Shown here piece after piece: positions 1 through 8,622 of a stretch of 64,000 bases of DNA (positions are counted from its first letter, which is position 1; each line of letters starts with the position of its first letter). Source of the DNA: an uncultured Clostridium sp. GTDB taxonomy: Bacteria > Bacillota > Clostridia > TANB77 > CAG-508. The stretch covers positions 1-64,000 of the forward strand of contig USRT01000009.1 in NCBI GenBank assembly GCA_900557195.1, in the 5' to 3' direction. Position numbers and translations under genes: made by a program. A model generated the notes under the pieces. The model was not told the origin of the DNA. It did no database searches and worked only from the letters and a program-made list of their open reading frames with translations.

Positions 1-1135
1 ATAACATACTAACATATACAAGTTTTTCTAAGTCATCTTTTATTTCTTCTTGTTTGATATCTTCTAAGTTTACTAATTTTTCATCATAAAATACTTTTTT
101 TACAGTCATCTTATTTTGTGTTAATGTTCCTGTTTTATCTGAACAAATTACTGTAGCGCTTCCCAAAGTTTCTACTGCTGGAAGTTTTTTTACAATGGCA
201 TGTTTCTTAACCATTCTTTGTACACCAATTGCAAGAACTATTGTAGATACAGCAGCCAATCCCTCTGGAATTGCTGCAACTGCTAAACTAACAGCTGTCA
301 TAAACATATCTATTGGTTCTTTTCCATAAAGTAATCCTATTCCGAATATAACTGCACAGATTACAAGTGCTGCTAATCCTAAAGTTTTACCTAATTTATT
401 AAGCTTAGTTTGAAGTGGTGTTTCAGATTTTACAGTATCATTTATAATTCCTGCAATCTTTCCAACTTCAGTATTCATACCAGTTTCTACTACTATTCCT
501 TTTCCTCTACCATAAGTAATAAGACTTGAAGAAAATAGCATATTTACTCTATCTCCAATTCCAACTTTTTCATCAGTTATTATTTTTTCATTCTTCTCTA
601 CTGGTACAGATTCACCAGTTAATGATGCTTCTTGTGATTTTAAATTAGCTGATTCTATAATTCTTAAATCTGCTGGTACAAAATCTCCTGTATCTAATAT
701 TACAATATCTCCTGGTACTAATTCTTTAGAAGGTACAACTGCTAAATTACCATTTCTCATAACTTTTGCTGAATGACTACTTAATTTTTGAAGTGCTTCT
801 AATGATTTTTCTGCTTTTGCTTCTTGTGCTACACCTATAATTGCATTAACTATAACTACAATCAAGATGATTATAGAATCTGTAATACCTTCTCCTTCCA
901 TATACCCAACAACACCTGAAACAACTGCTGCTATAATTAATACTATTATCATAAAATCTTTAAATTGTTCTAAAAATTTTACAAATAAACTCTTCTTTTT
1001 TTGAGCTTTTAATTCATTTGTTCCATATTTTTCTCTTTGTTTTTTTACTATCTCATCTGTAAGTCCTTTTTCTAAATCTGTTGCAAGTTCATTTTTTACT
1101 TCCTCTACACTTTTACTAAACCAATTTTTTTCCAA
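1..1135 (-). CDS. Calcium-type P-type cation ATPase, N-terminal part (cut by window edge)
   Basis: This is a P-type (P2A/P2B-like) cation pump that would move Ca2+ or a similar ion across the membrane using ATP. About 378 residues are visible. They comprise the N-terminal cation ATPase domain, two early membrane segments, the actuator domain with the TGES loop ([10 protein letters not shown]), the PEGL membrane motif (AAIPEGLAA) and the phosphorylation motif CSDKTGTLT. The rest runs off the left edge. No ATG fits the start. A TTG at 1135 follows an AAGGATG ribosome binding site by about 8 nt and begins [13 protein letters not shown], so TTG is my chosen start. A TTC GGA at about 343 contains an out-of-frame CGG and is read normally. 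Family assignment is firm; ion specificity is inferred. Confidence 0.9.
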   Translation of the reverse strand, partial: MEKNWFSKSVEEVKNELATDLEKGLTDEIVKKQREKYGTNELKAQKKKSLFVKFLEQFKDFMIIVLIIAAVVSGVVGYMEGEGITDSIIILIVVIVNAIIGVAQEAKAEKSLEALQKLSSHSAKVMRNGNLAVVPSKELVPGDIVILDTGDFVPADLRIIESANLKSQEASLTGESVPVEKNEKIITDEKVGIGDRVNMLFSSSLITYGRGKGIVVETGMNTEVGKIAGIINDTVKSETPLQTKLNKLGKTLGLAALVICAVIFGIGLLYGKEPIDMFMTAVSLAVAAIPEGLAAVSTIVLAIGVQRMVKKHAIVKKLPAVETLGSATVICSDKTGTLTQNKMTVKKVFYDEKLVNLEDIKQEEIKDDLEKLVYVSML

Positions 1136-1754
1136 TATTTTCTCATCCTTTCTAAAAAATTACTTTTTATATGGTTAGTCTATATAATATATTTTCTATA
1201 AAGATTCTATTATATAAAAATAAGACTCTTAAAGAACTTATTATATTTTTTACTCCATATAATACTTTCTTTAAAAGTCTTGCTTCCTTAGTTTATAAGG
1301 TTACTAACCAGATAATAATTCGAGATTGTTGATTAGTATTTTTTAAGCTACTCCCTTTTAAAAGTGCTTTTATTTTATCACTACTACATTTCTTTTGCAA
1401 GAACTTTTTTTAGTTTTTATATAATAGTTACAAGTTAATGTTACTAGTACCAGCTTATTTAAAAGTACATACTAGCCTAGCTAAGTGTTTTATATATTTT
1501 TTTAAACCAATCGCAGATGGTACGCATTTAGCTAATGTTTCCTAAATTTTCTGCGTGGTATAAAACTTATTTTTAGCAATTACTGACACGCTTCAAGATT
1601 GGTTTAAAAAAATATATAAAACACTTAGCTAGGCGGTAACTATTTTCTCCTAAATAAAATAGCTGTGAATTGTAACAAGTTAATTTTTCTAAAGTTGTTA
1701 TTTAAAGTATAGCGCCAATAGTCCGGCTTTAGCTAGTCTTATATATTATAATAA
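1136..1754. other. Intergenic stretch holding repeat copy A
   Basis: No supportable gene. The stretch contains the 180-nt palindromic repeat copy A (1461-1640). The rest is AT-rich sequence in which I see no clear promoter or RNA gene. The ATPase transcript starts at its left side and the hlyIII transcript ends at its right side. Confidence 0.6.
1461..1640. repeat. Long-stem palindromic repeat, copy A (full length)
   Basis: Begins AAAAGTACATACTAGC and ends GCGGTAAC, ends shared with three other copies in this window. It has a perfect 37-nt inverted repeat (1476-1512 with 1597-1633). The core between the arms (from CGCAGATGG to CACGCTTCAAG) is nearly the same as in copy C. Inside the core, CGCAG can pair with CTGCG, and GCGTG can pair with CACGC. 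The arm sequence is not shared with other copies, although each copy is self-complementary. It could be a non-autonomous mobile element, a single-strand recombination site or a structured RNA; the sequence alone does not decide. Confidence 0.85.
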
Positions 1755-2433
1755 CTATACAACATATAAATAAATACATAAAAAATGTAATATACTACCA
1801 CCCAATACAAAAAAGTGCCACAACGAATGCATATATTTAACTTTTTTTCCTAATCCATATATCACTGCACCAATAGTATACACAATTCCTCCTGTAACTA
1901 ATAAAACTATTCCATTTAAATCTAACATTCTACACATTGGCTTAAAAGCAAACACAATCATCCATCCCATAATTATATAACAAGCCATTGATATCTTTTT
2001 ATATTTTTCTAAATTTATGGAATTTAATACTATACCAAGTACAGCTGTAGCCAATATTATAGAAAAAATTACCCATCCGAACTGTCCCATTTAGTGTAAC
2101 TAATGTAAATGGTGCATATGTCCCAAATATAAGTAAAAATATACTACAATGATCAAATATTCTAAATACTCTTTTAGCTCCAATACTTGGTTTAAAACTA
2201 TGATATAATGTTGAAATTAAATACAAAATAATTAAAGTACTTCCATATAAGCATGAACTTACAACAGCATATGGATTATGATGCATTGCAGACTTTACAG
2301 TGCAAAGAACAAGTGCAGCAATTCCAAGTCCTGCACCAATCCCATGTGATATTGCACTAATTAACTCTTCTCCTAATGTATACTTCGGAATTTTTATAAG
2401 TCCTTTTTCCATTCTTATACTTTCTCCTTGCAT
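1755..2433 (-). CDS. Hemolysin III / YqfA (TrhA) family membrane protein, with CGG +1 frameshift
   Basis: Seven-helix membrane protein of the hemolysin III/PAQR-like family; its physiological role in bacteria is unclear. Family motifs are seen in order: ISHGIGAGLG near the N-terminus, STLYHSF, FRIFDHCSIFLLIFGTYAPF, and the C-terminal HSLWHFFVLGGSILHF. Two reading frames cover the gene. Frame 0 runs from 2433 and breaks at an in-frame CGG (2079-2077). Skipping the C restores TVGWVIFSII, in which Gly-Trp is the family-conserved position. The whole product is about 225 residues, normal for the family. The start may be 2433 or the ATG seven codons later; both have a usable ribosome binding site. 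The gene sits exactly between repeat copies A and B. Confidence 0.88.
2077..2079 (-). other. +1 frameshift site 1 (GTT CGG A) in hlyIII
   Basis: In-frame CGG after GTT. Reading GTT then GGA TGG GTA gives V-G-W-V and rejoins the downstream frame. The Gly-Trp here is conserved in hemolysin III proteins. Confidence 0.88.
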
Positions 2434-2778
2434 ATGTATTATTCACCTCTTTTAGTTTCATTATCCCCTTTTATTTTCCAATTTATACATAACTACATTA
2501 ACTTATTTAATCTTACTTCTACAAAATATCTATTACTATTTACAACCTGCTTAAAAGCACATACTAGCCTAGCAAGAGTTAGATATATATTTTTAAAAAC
2601 CAATCGCAGATGGCACTAAATTTTAACCTTCCTCTGTAATATACTGCGTGGTATAAAACTAATTCCTACTACTCGCCCGCCACGCTTCAAGATTGATTTT
2701 TAAAAATATATATCTAACTCTTGCTAAGCGGTAACTTTATCTCTCAGGTTCCAAAGCCATGAAAAAATATTTGTTTTG
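2434..2778. other. Intergenic stretch holding repeat copy B
   Basis: No gene seen. It is mostly occupied by repeat copy B (2553-2735). A GAGGTG ribosome binding site for hlyIII lies just to its left end. Confidence 0.6.
2553..2735. repeat. Long-stem palindromic repeat, copy B (full length)
   Basis: Same ends as copy A (AAAAGCACATACTAGC and GCGGTAAC). Its 36-nt arms (starting near 2570, and 2691-2726) are complementary except for one G-T type mismatch. The arm sequence is unrelated in detail to that of copy A. The core is more diverged than in A and C but keeps CAATCGCAGATGG, CTGCGTGGTATAAAAC and CACGCTTCAAGATT. Confidence 0.85.
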
Positions 2779-3087
2779 CTAATGTTTTGCACTAAGCTTT
2801 ATTATCAAATCCATATCATCATCTTTTGCTGCTTTATTCTTTCTAATCATACCACATTTTTTGCATTTAAAAATAATTACATATCCTTTTTTAGAATCAA
2901 TCTCTAGTCCTATTGGTTCTAATGTTCCATGACAACTTTCTGCTCTATCACCTGGATTAACATCTACATGTTTAGAATGCAAACAATATGGACAGTGGTT
3001 TCTACATGTATACCCTAATTTCGAAACATGTTTGCCACAATTTTCACATATAAATTCTTCATCAATTTTTGTAAAATTACTTAACAT
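2779..3087 (-). CDS. RNHCP domain protein
   Basis: A 102-residue protein with the RNHCP domain, a small zinc-finger-like family of unknown function. The signature is complete: two CxxC pairs (CENC, CRNHCPYC), then SKHVDVNPGDRAESCHG, then a second CxxC (FKCKKCG). These cysteines could bind two metal ions. It stands alone between repeat B and the nucleoside kinase. The family is clear; the role is not known. Confidence 0.85.
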   Translation of the reverse strand: MLSNFTKIDEEFICENCGKHVSKLGYTCRNHCPYCLHSKHVDVNPGDRAESCHGTLEPIGLEIDSKKGYVIIFKCKKCGMIRKNKAAKDDDMDLIIKLSAKH

Positions 3088-3230
3088 TTTATTTACCTTT
3101 CTAGTAATAATTTTTTACAATTATTTGGACACTTTTTAAAAGCACATCTCTCTTCTCTTATCAATATGCATACAATGTGTCCAATCTTCTTACCTCGTGT
3201 TAAATGTATAAATTTTGAACTTTTTACAAA

Positions 3231-4871
3231 CTAGTCTTCAAAAATACTTCCACCAATAAATTCTCTAAGTAACGAATTTTGTGGTACATATTCTCCTGGT
3301 ATCGATTCAAAATATCCTAGCATTCTATACAATCTTTTAGCTTCTGAAAACTCCGGATGTGATTTATCTATCTTTTCTAATAATGGCATAGCATAATCTT
3401 TTAATACCGCAAGTTCATATATTAAAGAAGAATTAAACATACTATCTGCCTCTTCTTGGTATGGAAAAATATTTTTTTCTTCTCCACGATTTACAGAATC
3501 CCACATTTTAAGAGTATGAAGTGCAGAATAACTTCTAAACTGATTATCCCTTACAATTCTTCTTATTAATCTCGTATCTGTTGTAGAGATTCTATTGTAA
3601 TAATCAATGTTCAAAACAGTTAAAGCACTAATATATACTTTATACTTTTGCTCTTTTGGTATTAAAGGTGTAAGTTTATCATTTAAACAATGTATTCCCT
3701 CTATTACTAGAATTTGGTCATCATTTAACTTCATAGTATTTCCTTTGTACACCTTTGTTCCATGTTCAAAGTCAAATGTTGGAACTTCTATTTCTTCTCC
3801 GTTTAATAACTTAAGTATATGATCATTAAATAAATCTATATCTATTGCTTCTAGACACTCAAAATCATAATTTCCATATTCATCTTTAGGATTTAATGTT
3901 CTTTCTACAAAATAGTTATCTACAGATATTGTAACTGGTTTTAATCCGTTTAATCTTAATTGAAGTCCTAATCTTTTAGCAAAAGTTGTTTTTCCTGAAG
4001 ATGATGGTCCTGCAATTAATACTACTTTTACTTTTTCTCTTTTAACAATATCATCTGCTATTTGTGCCATTTTCTTTTCGTGAAGAGCTTCATCTAATAA
4101 AATGTAATCTTTTATTTTATTTTCTTTTACAATTTTATTTAACTTGTATAATGTATGTACATTTAATGTTTTATGTACTTCTTCATAATCATCTAGTGTT
4201 GCAAGTAGCTTTTTATTTTCTTTAAATTCTGGTAATCTATCTGGTGCTTTTTTACTTGGATAACGAACTAAAAATCTACCATCATATTCTAGAATTTCAT
4301 ATATATTAGTAACTCCTGTAGATATTGGCATAACACCATAGAAGTAATTATAGTAGTCTTCACAATAATATAACATAATTTCTTTTTTGTTTTTTACATC
4401 TAATTGTAATCTACCTTTTAATGTATTTTCTTTTTCATAAAATGCTTCTGCTTCTTCTTTAGTCATTGCTAGCTTTGTAATAGGAACATCTCTTTTTATA
4501 ATTTCTTTTACTTTTTCATCTACTTTTGCAATCATCTCTTTTGTAACTTGCATATTTGCTACTTCACAAAGCATGCTATTTGATAATTGAAAATTAATTG
4601 TAAGTAGCGCTTCTGGATATGTTTCATAAAAAGCTTTTCCTATTATATAAATTAGTCCTCTTCTATAAATTCTCATTCCATCTTTATTAGTAAGGTCTAT
4701 AAGTTCTATTTTTCCATCTGAATTTATTTCATAATTAAGTGACTTAACTTCATTATTAAAACGACAAGCTATCACTTTATTTCTAGATTTTGCTATTTCA
4801 TCTTTTAATAAGTCTATTACTTTTGTTCCTTTTTTTACATCAATTATATGTTCTTCGTATATAATTTGCAT
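3231..4871 (-). CDS. TGS-linked nucleoside (uridine kinase-like) kinase
   Basis: A 546-residue fusion known from clostridia. An N-terminal TGS-like ubiquitin-fold segment (residues 1-60) is followed by a threonyl-tRNA-synthetase-like second additional domain. A C-terminal P-loop kinase of the uridine kinase/phosphoribulokinase family carries Walker A IAGPSSSGKTTFAKRL near residue 290 and the nucleoside-binding region IEGIHCLND. The kinase part should phosphorylate a nucleoside; the substrate is inferred. The open frame extends to 4904, but GAGGAGG lies 9 nt before the internal ATG at 4871, which I take as the start. CGG trinucleotides near 3353 and 3404 are out of frame and cause no break. 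Confidence 0.88.
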   Translation of the reverse strand: MQIIYEEHIIDVKKGTKVIDLLKDEIAKSRNKVIACRFNNEVKSLNYEINSDGKIELIDLTNKDGMRIYRRGLIYIIGKAFYETYPEALLTINFQLSNSMLCEVANMQVTKEMIAKVDEKVKEIIKRDVPITKLAMTKEEAEAFYEKENTLKGRLQLDVKNKKEIMLYYCEDYYNYFYGVMPISTGVTNIYEILEYDGRFLVRYPSKKAPDRLPEFKENKKLLATLDDYEEVHKTLNVHTLYKLNKIVKENKIKDYILLDEALHEKKMAQIADDIVKREKVKVVLIAGPSSSGKTTFAKRLGLQLRLNGLKPVTISVDNYFVERTLNPKDEYGNYDFECLEAIDIDLFNDHILKLLNGEEIEVPTFDFEHGTKVYKGNTMKLNDDQILVIEGIHCLNDKLTPLIPKEQKYKVYISALTVLNIDYYNRISTTDTRLIRRIVRDNQFRSYSALHTLKMWDSVNRGEEKNIFPYQEEADSMFNSSLIYELAVLKDYAMPLLEKIDKSHPEFSEAKRLYRMLGYFESIPGEYVPQNSLLREFIGGSIFED

Positions 4872-4966
4872 AAGATTTTCCTCCTCATTTGTCTTGAAAA
4901 TCATTTTATATCTTTCTGAATCTTAAGTCAAGTATTCTTTGTTCTATTTATTTTGCCTCTCTAGAT

Positions 4967-4995
4967 GCATATTTTTCTTATGCTTGTATATACTA
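4967..4995 (+). promoter_or_regulatory. Possible sigma-G/F type promoter of sspH
   Basis: GCATA at 4967-4971 and TATACTA at 4989-4995, separated by 17 nt, resemble forespore promoters. They lie about 35-60 nt upstream of a spore-protein gene. Inferred from consensus resemblance and context only. Confidence 0.4.
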
Positions 4996-5028
4996 TTATT
5001 AATATGTCAATTATTGGAGGTATATTAT

Positions 5029-5205
5029 ATGAATAGTGAAAGAATTTCTGAAATTTTAAAGAATAAAGAATTACATGATGTTTATTACAATGAACGCCCT
5101 GTTTGGATTCAAGAAGTGGATAATAATGTTGCCAAAGTAGGTTTTGTAGATAATAATGAAGAAAAAAATGTTTATATAGAAGATCTATATGAAAACAATT
5201 TGTAG
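5029..5205 (+). CDS. sspH: H-type small acid-soluble spore protein
   Basis: A 58-residue protein matching the SspH family: ERISEILKNKELHDVYYNERPVWIQEVD, then a short strand region ending EKNVYIEDLYENN. SspH-type SASPs are made in the forespore and found in the spore core. The ATG at 5029 follows GGAGG by 8 nt; the open frame further upstream is not needed. It is transcribed against its neighbours and followed by a strong hairpin terminator. It supports the view that the organism makes endospores. Confidence 0.88.
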   Translation: MNSERISEILKNKELHDVYYNERPVWIQEVDNNVAKVGFVDNNEEKNVYIEDLYENNL

Positions 5206-5212
5206 AAATAAT

Positions 5213-5260
5213 TTTACAACCTACCAATATTTTTTATTTACATTTGGTAGGTTGTAATTT
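5213..5260 (+). terminator. Rho-independent terminator after sspH
   Basis: A 14-bp perfect stem (TTACAACCTACCAA with TTGGTAGGTTGTAA) starts 8 nt after the sspH stop and is followed by T-rich sequence. Confidence 0.85.
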
Positions 5261-5327
5261 CTAATAACTCCTATAATATTATTACTATTTAAATTTATTT
5301 TTTATCTAAATGGTATAATACAATACT

Positions 5328-5558
5328 TTATTTAATTATCTCTTTATATGTAGACTCTATATTTGACTCTGAGATTCCAATATCCTTTAATATTTTTATT
5401 GCATCTTCCTTGCTCATTTTATTAAAGCATTTTTCAGTTTTTAATATTTCTTGAATTATTCTATGTTTTAATAGTTTCTTTTCATTTCGAGGTTCATAAT
5501 CTTTATAATAATTAATTAATGTATCATTCATAAGTCTTAAATCTTTTATAGTAATCAT
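5328..5558 (-). CDS. Small protein of unknown function, partner of the upstream transglutaminase-like protein
   Basis: A 76-residue, lysine-rich, helical protein (MITIKDLRLMNDTLINYY...). It has no membrane segment and no motif I recognise. Its ATG overlaps the stop of the upstream gene by 4 nt (ATGA), so the two are translationally coupled and probably act together. Confidence 0.7.
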   Translation of the reverse strand: MITIKDLRLMNDTLINYYKDYEPRNEKKLLKHRIIQEILKTEKCFNKMSKEDAIKILKDIGISESNIESTYKEIIK

Positions 5559-7180
5559 ATTTCTATATTCTCCTCTCCTTGTTTTATTGTTTCTTCTTCA
5601 GAAATTGGTAACTCTTCTTTTAATGCTTCTATAGTATAGTCTGGATCTTTATATCTGTACTCTCCACCTCTAAACTTTTCTAATAACTCTTCTTTTCTCA
5701 TTTGTATCACTTTCATATCTGTACAATCTAGTATACAAAATTGATTATTCTCTCCTTGACTAACAATAATACCACTATTATATTTTATTCCCTCTTCTCT
5801 GCTTTGTGTTTTCTTTCTAATCCATGCTTCCTCAGTATTATCTCCAAAAAATCCTAATTTAGAAAATTTTATTATTCCCATTATTGATTCTGTACCACTT
5901 ACATTATTTTCTTTCATTGTCTTTGCTAGAGAATTAAGCTTATTATATAATTCAGTTTCTTCTGTTTTAGTATCTCTTGCTGTTTCTTCTGACCTTATTA
6001 CATTAAGCATATGTATATAACTTTTAATTGTATGTACATCTTTATAAATAAGCGGTGTAAATCTTTCTATCGAATTTTGTATAATACCTCTTGGGTCATA
6101 TGATGCATGTATCCCTTCTATTGGCAATCCCATTTTAACTTTAAAAAATTCATTTGTATTTGAAATAGCATTTGTAGCCTCTGCTGTCATAATAATATCT
6201 TTACTAACTAAATTCACTAAAAAATGTCCCTCTCTACCTACTATCTTAGCTTCAATATCACTATCTGGCATAGAATTTACTAATTTAGCATATACTCTAG
6301 CAAAATCAAAACATATCAACTTAGAATTTGGTCTTATACTTTCTAATAAGCTAATATTAATTTTATTGCTCACATCTTCCCAAAGTCTACTATCATCATA
6401 ATTTAGTGTTTTGCATAATTTCATATATATCCATATTGCTTTTTCCTCCGAAGCTAAGCCTTCTGGCATATCTCTATATACATATTCTTTTAATTCATCA
6501 TTAATTTTCCAATCTGGTTCATCTTCTCTTCCTATTACAATTGGATAGCTTTTCATTTGCGCTTCAGCATCAAGTCTATTTTTAATTAATCTAAAATTAT
6601 TTATATATCCTTGTTGTTCATTTGAAAAAAACTGAACAGAATAATCTCCATTACATACTCTATTCATAATCTCATAGTAATGTTTTTCTCTAGTTTTTTC
6701 TCCTTCTGGTAACCCTTTATTCTTTCCTAACTTCAAAAAAGAAAATATACTTTTCGATTTTATTTTTTGTTTACTTTCTATTTTTTTTCTATTAGTAAAT
6801 TCTGAAAAAGATTCACGTCCCTCTAATACTCCAAATATCTCTTCTACTTCTCTTTTATTTAATTTATGTTCGTCTCTAATTAGTTTTTTTAAAGCCTTAT
6901 CAGTTCTACATTGTTGTAATTTATGTATTCGTTTTTTTTGCTGGCTGCTAATTTGATTTGTTTCAATTTTTGATAATTCTCTTAGAAAAAAAGCAACTTC
7001 AAACATCTCCTGTGTCATATCTGGATTATCTATTTCTTCTTGATATAGCACATCTAAAATTCCTTTTGGATCTCTTAGAGTTTCAAGTATTTCATCAAAT
7101 TCTTTTTTATCTGCATTTAATATTTGCTTTATACTATCTGCTATTTTTCCATTTTCTCTTTTGTAAAGAACTATTTGCAT
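5555..7180 (-). CDS. Large protein with a probable transglutaminase-like (papain-fold) domain
   Basis: A 541-residue soluble protein. The N-terminal 180 residues are helical and charged. From about residue 230 there is a transglutaminase-like pattern: a cysteine in KLICFDFARVYAKLVN, then a histidine in VGREGHFLVNLVSKD, then an acidic residue in MTAEATN. This is the spacing of a Cys-His-Asp/Glu catalytic core. No signal peptide is seen, so it should act in the cytoplasm. A GGAGG ribosome binding site precedes the ATG. The domain call is inference from the motif order; the substrate is unknown. Confidence 0.6.
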   Translation of the reverse strand: MQIVLYKRENGKIADSIKQILNADKKEFDEILETLRDPKGILDVLYQEEIDNPDMTQEMFEVAFFLRELSKIETNQISSQQKKRIHKLQQCRTDKALKKLIRDEHKLNKREVEEIFGVLEGRESFSEFTNRKKIESKQKIKSKSIFSFLKLGKNKGLPEGEKTREKHYYEIMNRVCNGDYSVQFFSNEQQGYINNFRLIKNRLDAEAQMKSYPIVIGREDEPDWKINDELKEYVYRDMPEGLASEEKAIWIYMKLCKTLNYDDSRLWEDVSNKINISLLESIRPNSKLICFDFARVYAKLVNSMPDSDIEAKIVGREGHFLVNLVSKDIIMTAEATNAISNTNEFFKVKMGLPIEGIHASYDPRGIIQNSIERFTPLIYKDVHTIKSYIHMLNVIRSEETARDTKTEETELYNKLNSLAKTMKENNVSGTESIMGIIKFSKLGFFGDNTEEAWIRKKTQSREEGIKYNSGIIVSQGENNQFCILDCTDMKVIQMRKEELLEKFRGGEYRYKDPDYTIEALKEELPISEEETIKQGEENIEI

Positions 7181-7398
7181 TTTGTCCTCCTTAATTCACA
7201 TCTATTAATGTAACTAAAATACATTTAATATACACTTCTTCTATTTATCATAAAATTGTTTCTTACTACTTTACAAAACAATATTTGTAATTACATTTTT
7301 ATATTACCATAAAGTTATTACATTTAAAAGTAGTATTCATAAATATTAACTTTTTTGTCGATAAATAAACTTTAAAATTTTTAAATCTTGAATTTAAT

Positions 7399-7427
7399 AT
7401 GGACAAAAGAATGGTTCTCTTATCCAT
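7399..7427. repeat. Small palindromic repeat (GGACAAAnGGA type), copy 1
   Basis: ATGGACAAAAGAATGG followed by TTCTCTTATCCAT. It is the same imperfect palindrome as at 8578-8606, 13563-13594 and 13646-13673. Confidence 0.7.
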
Positions 7428-7568
7428 ATTCTTTTTGTCTAGCTGATTTTTTTCATACTTTACTAATACTCTTACTTACACATCTAATTGTTTTTGAGCT
7501 ACTTTTTGTTAGAAGTTGTTACAATTTAGTTAATTTTACTCTGCATGTAACTTTCCTATTGTAAATGT

Positions 7569-7618
7569 AAAAAAAAAGCAAAAGCACAAAATCTTAGTTT
7601 TGTGCTTTTGCTTTTTTT
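7569..7618. terminator. Bidirectional terminator hairpin
   Basis: A perfect stem of about 21 bp (AAAAAAAGCAAAAGCACAAAA with its complement) with a short loop and T-runs on both strands. It lies downstream of the DUF1385-like gene on the minus strand. Confidence 0.85.
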
Positions 7619-7653
7619 ACAATTGTAATTTTTTAGAGATTTCCTTTAACTAA

Positions 7654-8448
7654 TCAAAAAAATAACAAAAATCCCAAATCGTCTGGATCACTTATTTCTA
7701 TTACAATAGGTTTTCCACTGTTGTTTGATTGTTCCATCTCTTCATAACGCTTAATTCCTTCAATTGCCAATTCTATATGTTCGTCAGAAGGTTTTGCTGT
7801 AACAAATACTTGTAAGAAACGCAACCATCCATTCTTATCTGCAAATATTCCAGTTATTAGAATCAAGACACACAATAAAAAGTAAAGATAAATATTCCAA
7901 TCTGCAACAAATGCCATTGATAAACTCACTAACAAATACATAACAACTTTATTAATAAGCAGTCTGCTTCCACACATCTTACTGAAACGTGAAGCTTTTT
8001 TTACTTCTTCAAATGTTGGTATTCGTTTTAGTTTCTCATAACTGTTTATCACCATATGTTCTGCAGCGTGATATTTTGCAACAGATTGCATTGTTCCCTT
8101 TTTTGATTTCATTTGATAAATGTAATTTATAAGTTCAAAAAAATCAAATGATATAGTTACCGAAAAATAAGCTGCTGCTAACAAGAACCAGATGTTTCCT
8201 GTTAACATACAAACAGTAACTAACAGTACATCGAAAATAAGTACAGCTTTCTTATCAAGAAACTTACCTTTTTCTCTTATCATTCCTATATTGTCCTTAA
8301 ATTCGCAAAAAGGAAGATACACTGCTCTTGTTCTGATTTCTCCAGATTCATCTCGAATTGTCTCTGATCCGATTAAAGGGTTTGTGTTAGAATAGAATAC
8401 TATTCCATTCTTTTTAGACCGTGCATTAACATTGTAGTTTTTTTCCAT
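7654..8448 (-). CDS. DUF1385-like membrane protein, foreign-looking codon usage
   Basis: A 264-residue protein with two hydrophobic helix pairs (near residues 66-95 and 160-200). Between them is KYHAAEHMVINSYE, which resembles the HGAEHK motif of the DUF1385/YqhQ family, proposed to bind metal. AAGGAG precedes the ATG by 10 nt. Codon use is less AT-biased than in neighbouring genes. Codon 10 is CGG (8421-8419), read here without a frameshift: skipping its C would give a stop after seven codons. Probably acquired by transfer. Function unknown. Confidence 0.65.
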   Translation of the reverse strand: MEKNYNVNARSKKNGIVFYSNTNPLIGSETIRDESGEIRTRAVYLPFCEFKDNIGMIREKGKFLDKKAVLIFDVLLVTVCMLTGNIWFLLAAAYFSVTISFDFFELINYIYQMKSKKGTMQSVAKYHAAEHMVINSYEKLKRIPTFEEVKKASRFSKMCGSRLLINKVVMYLLVSLSMAFVADWNIYLYFLLCVLILITGIFADKNGWLRFLQVFVTAKPSDEHIELAIEGIKRYEEMEQSNNSGKPIVIEISDPDDLGFLLFF

Positions 8449-8577
8449 TGTCTACATCTCCTTAAAAAATAATTTATAACCATATTGTAACACAGTTTTA
8501 CATAATTTACAATATATACCATATGACTTAACTAAATTTCGTCTATATAATGGTAAAAAAGTTACATATAACCAAAA

Positions 8578-8606
8578 GTGGACAAGAAAACCATCTCTTT
8601 GTCCAC
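8578..8606. repeat. Small palindromic repeat (GGACAAAnGGA type), copy 2, likely mutS terminator
   Basis: GTGGACAAGAAAACC followed by ATCTCTTTGTCCAC. An outer stem (AACCAAAAG with CTTTGGTT) extends it to about 8570-8615. It starts just after the mutS stop and can act as its terminator. Confidence 0.7.
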
Positions 8607-8622
8607 CTTTGGTTAACCTATT

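Larger units (their letters stand above)
7181..7653. other. Intergenic stretch with a palindromic repeat and a terminator
   Basis: No gene seen. It holds a 29-nt GGACAAA-type palindromic repeat (7399-7427) and a strong terminator hairpin (7569-7618). The remainder is AT-rich and includes the likely promoter region of the 5555-7180 gene. Confidence 0.6.

Noticed and set aside
1461..2735. Integron attC sites for the long-stem repeats
   Set aside because: The ends do not match the GTTRRRY and RYYYAAC core boxes, no integron integrase was seen, and only one gene is flanked.
4939..5028. N-terminal extension of sspH to 4939
   Set aside because: The ATG at 5029 has a well-placed GGAGG, and the downstream 58 residues match the whole SspH family; the extension covers the likely promoter.
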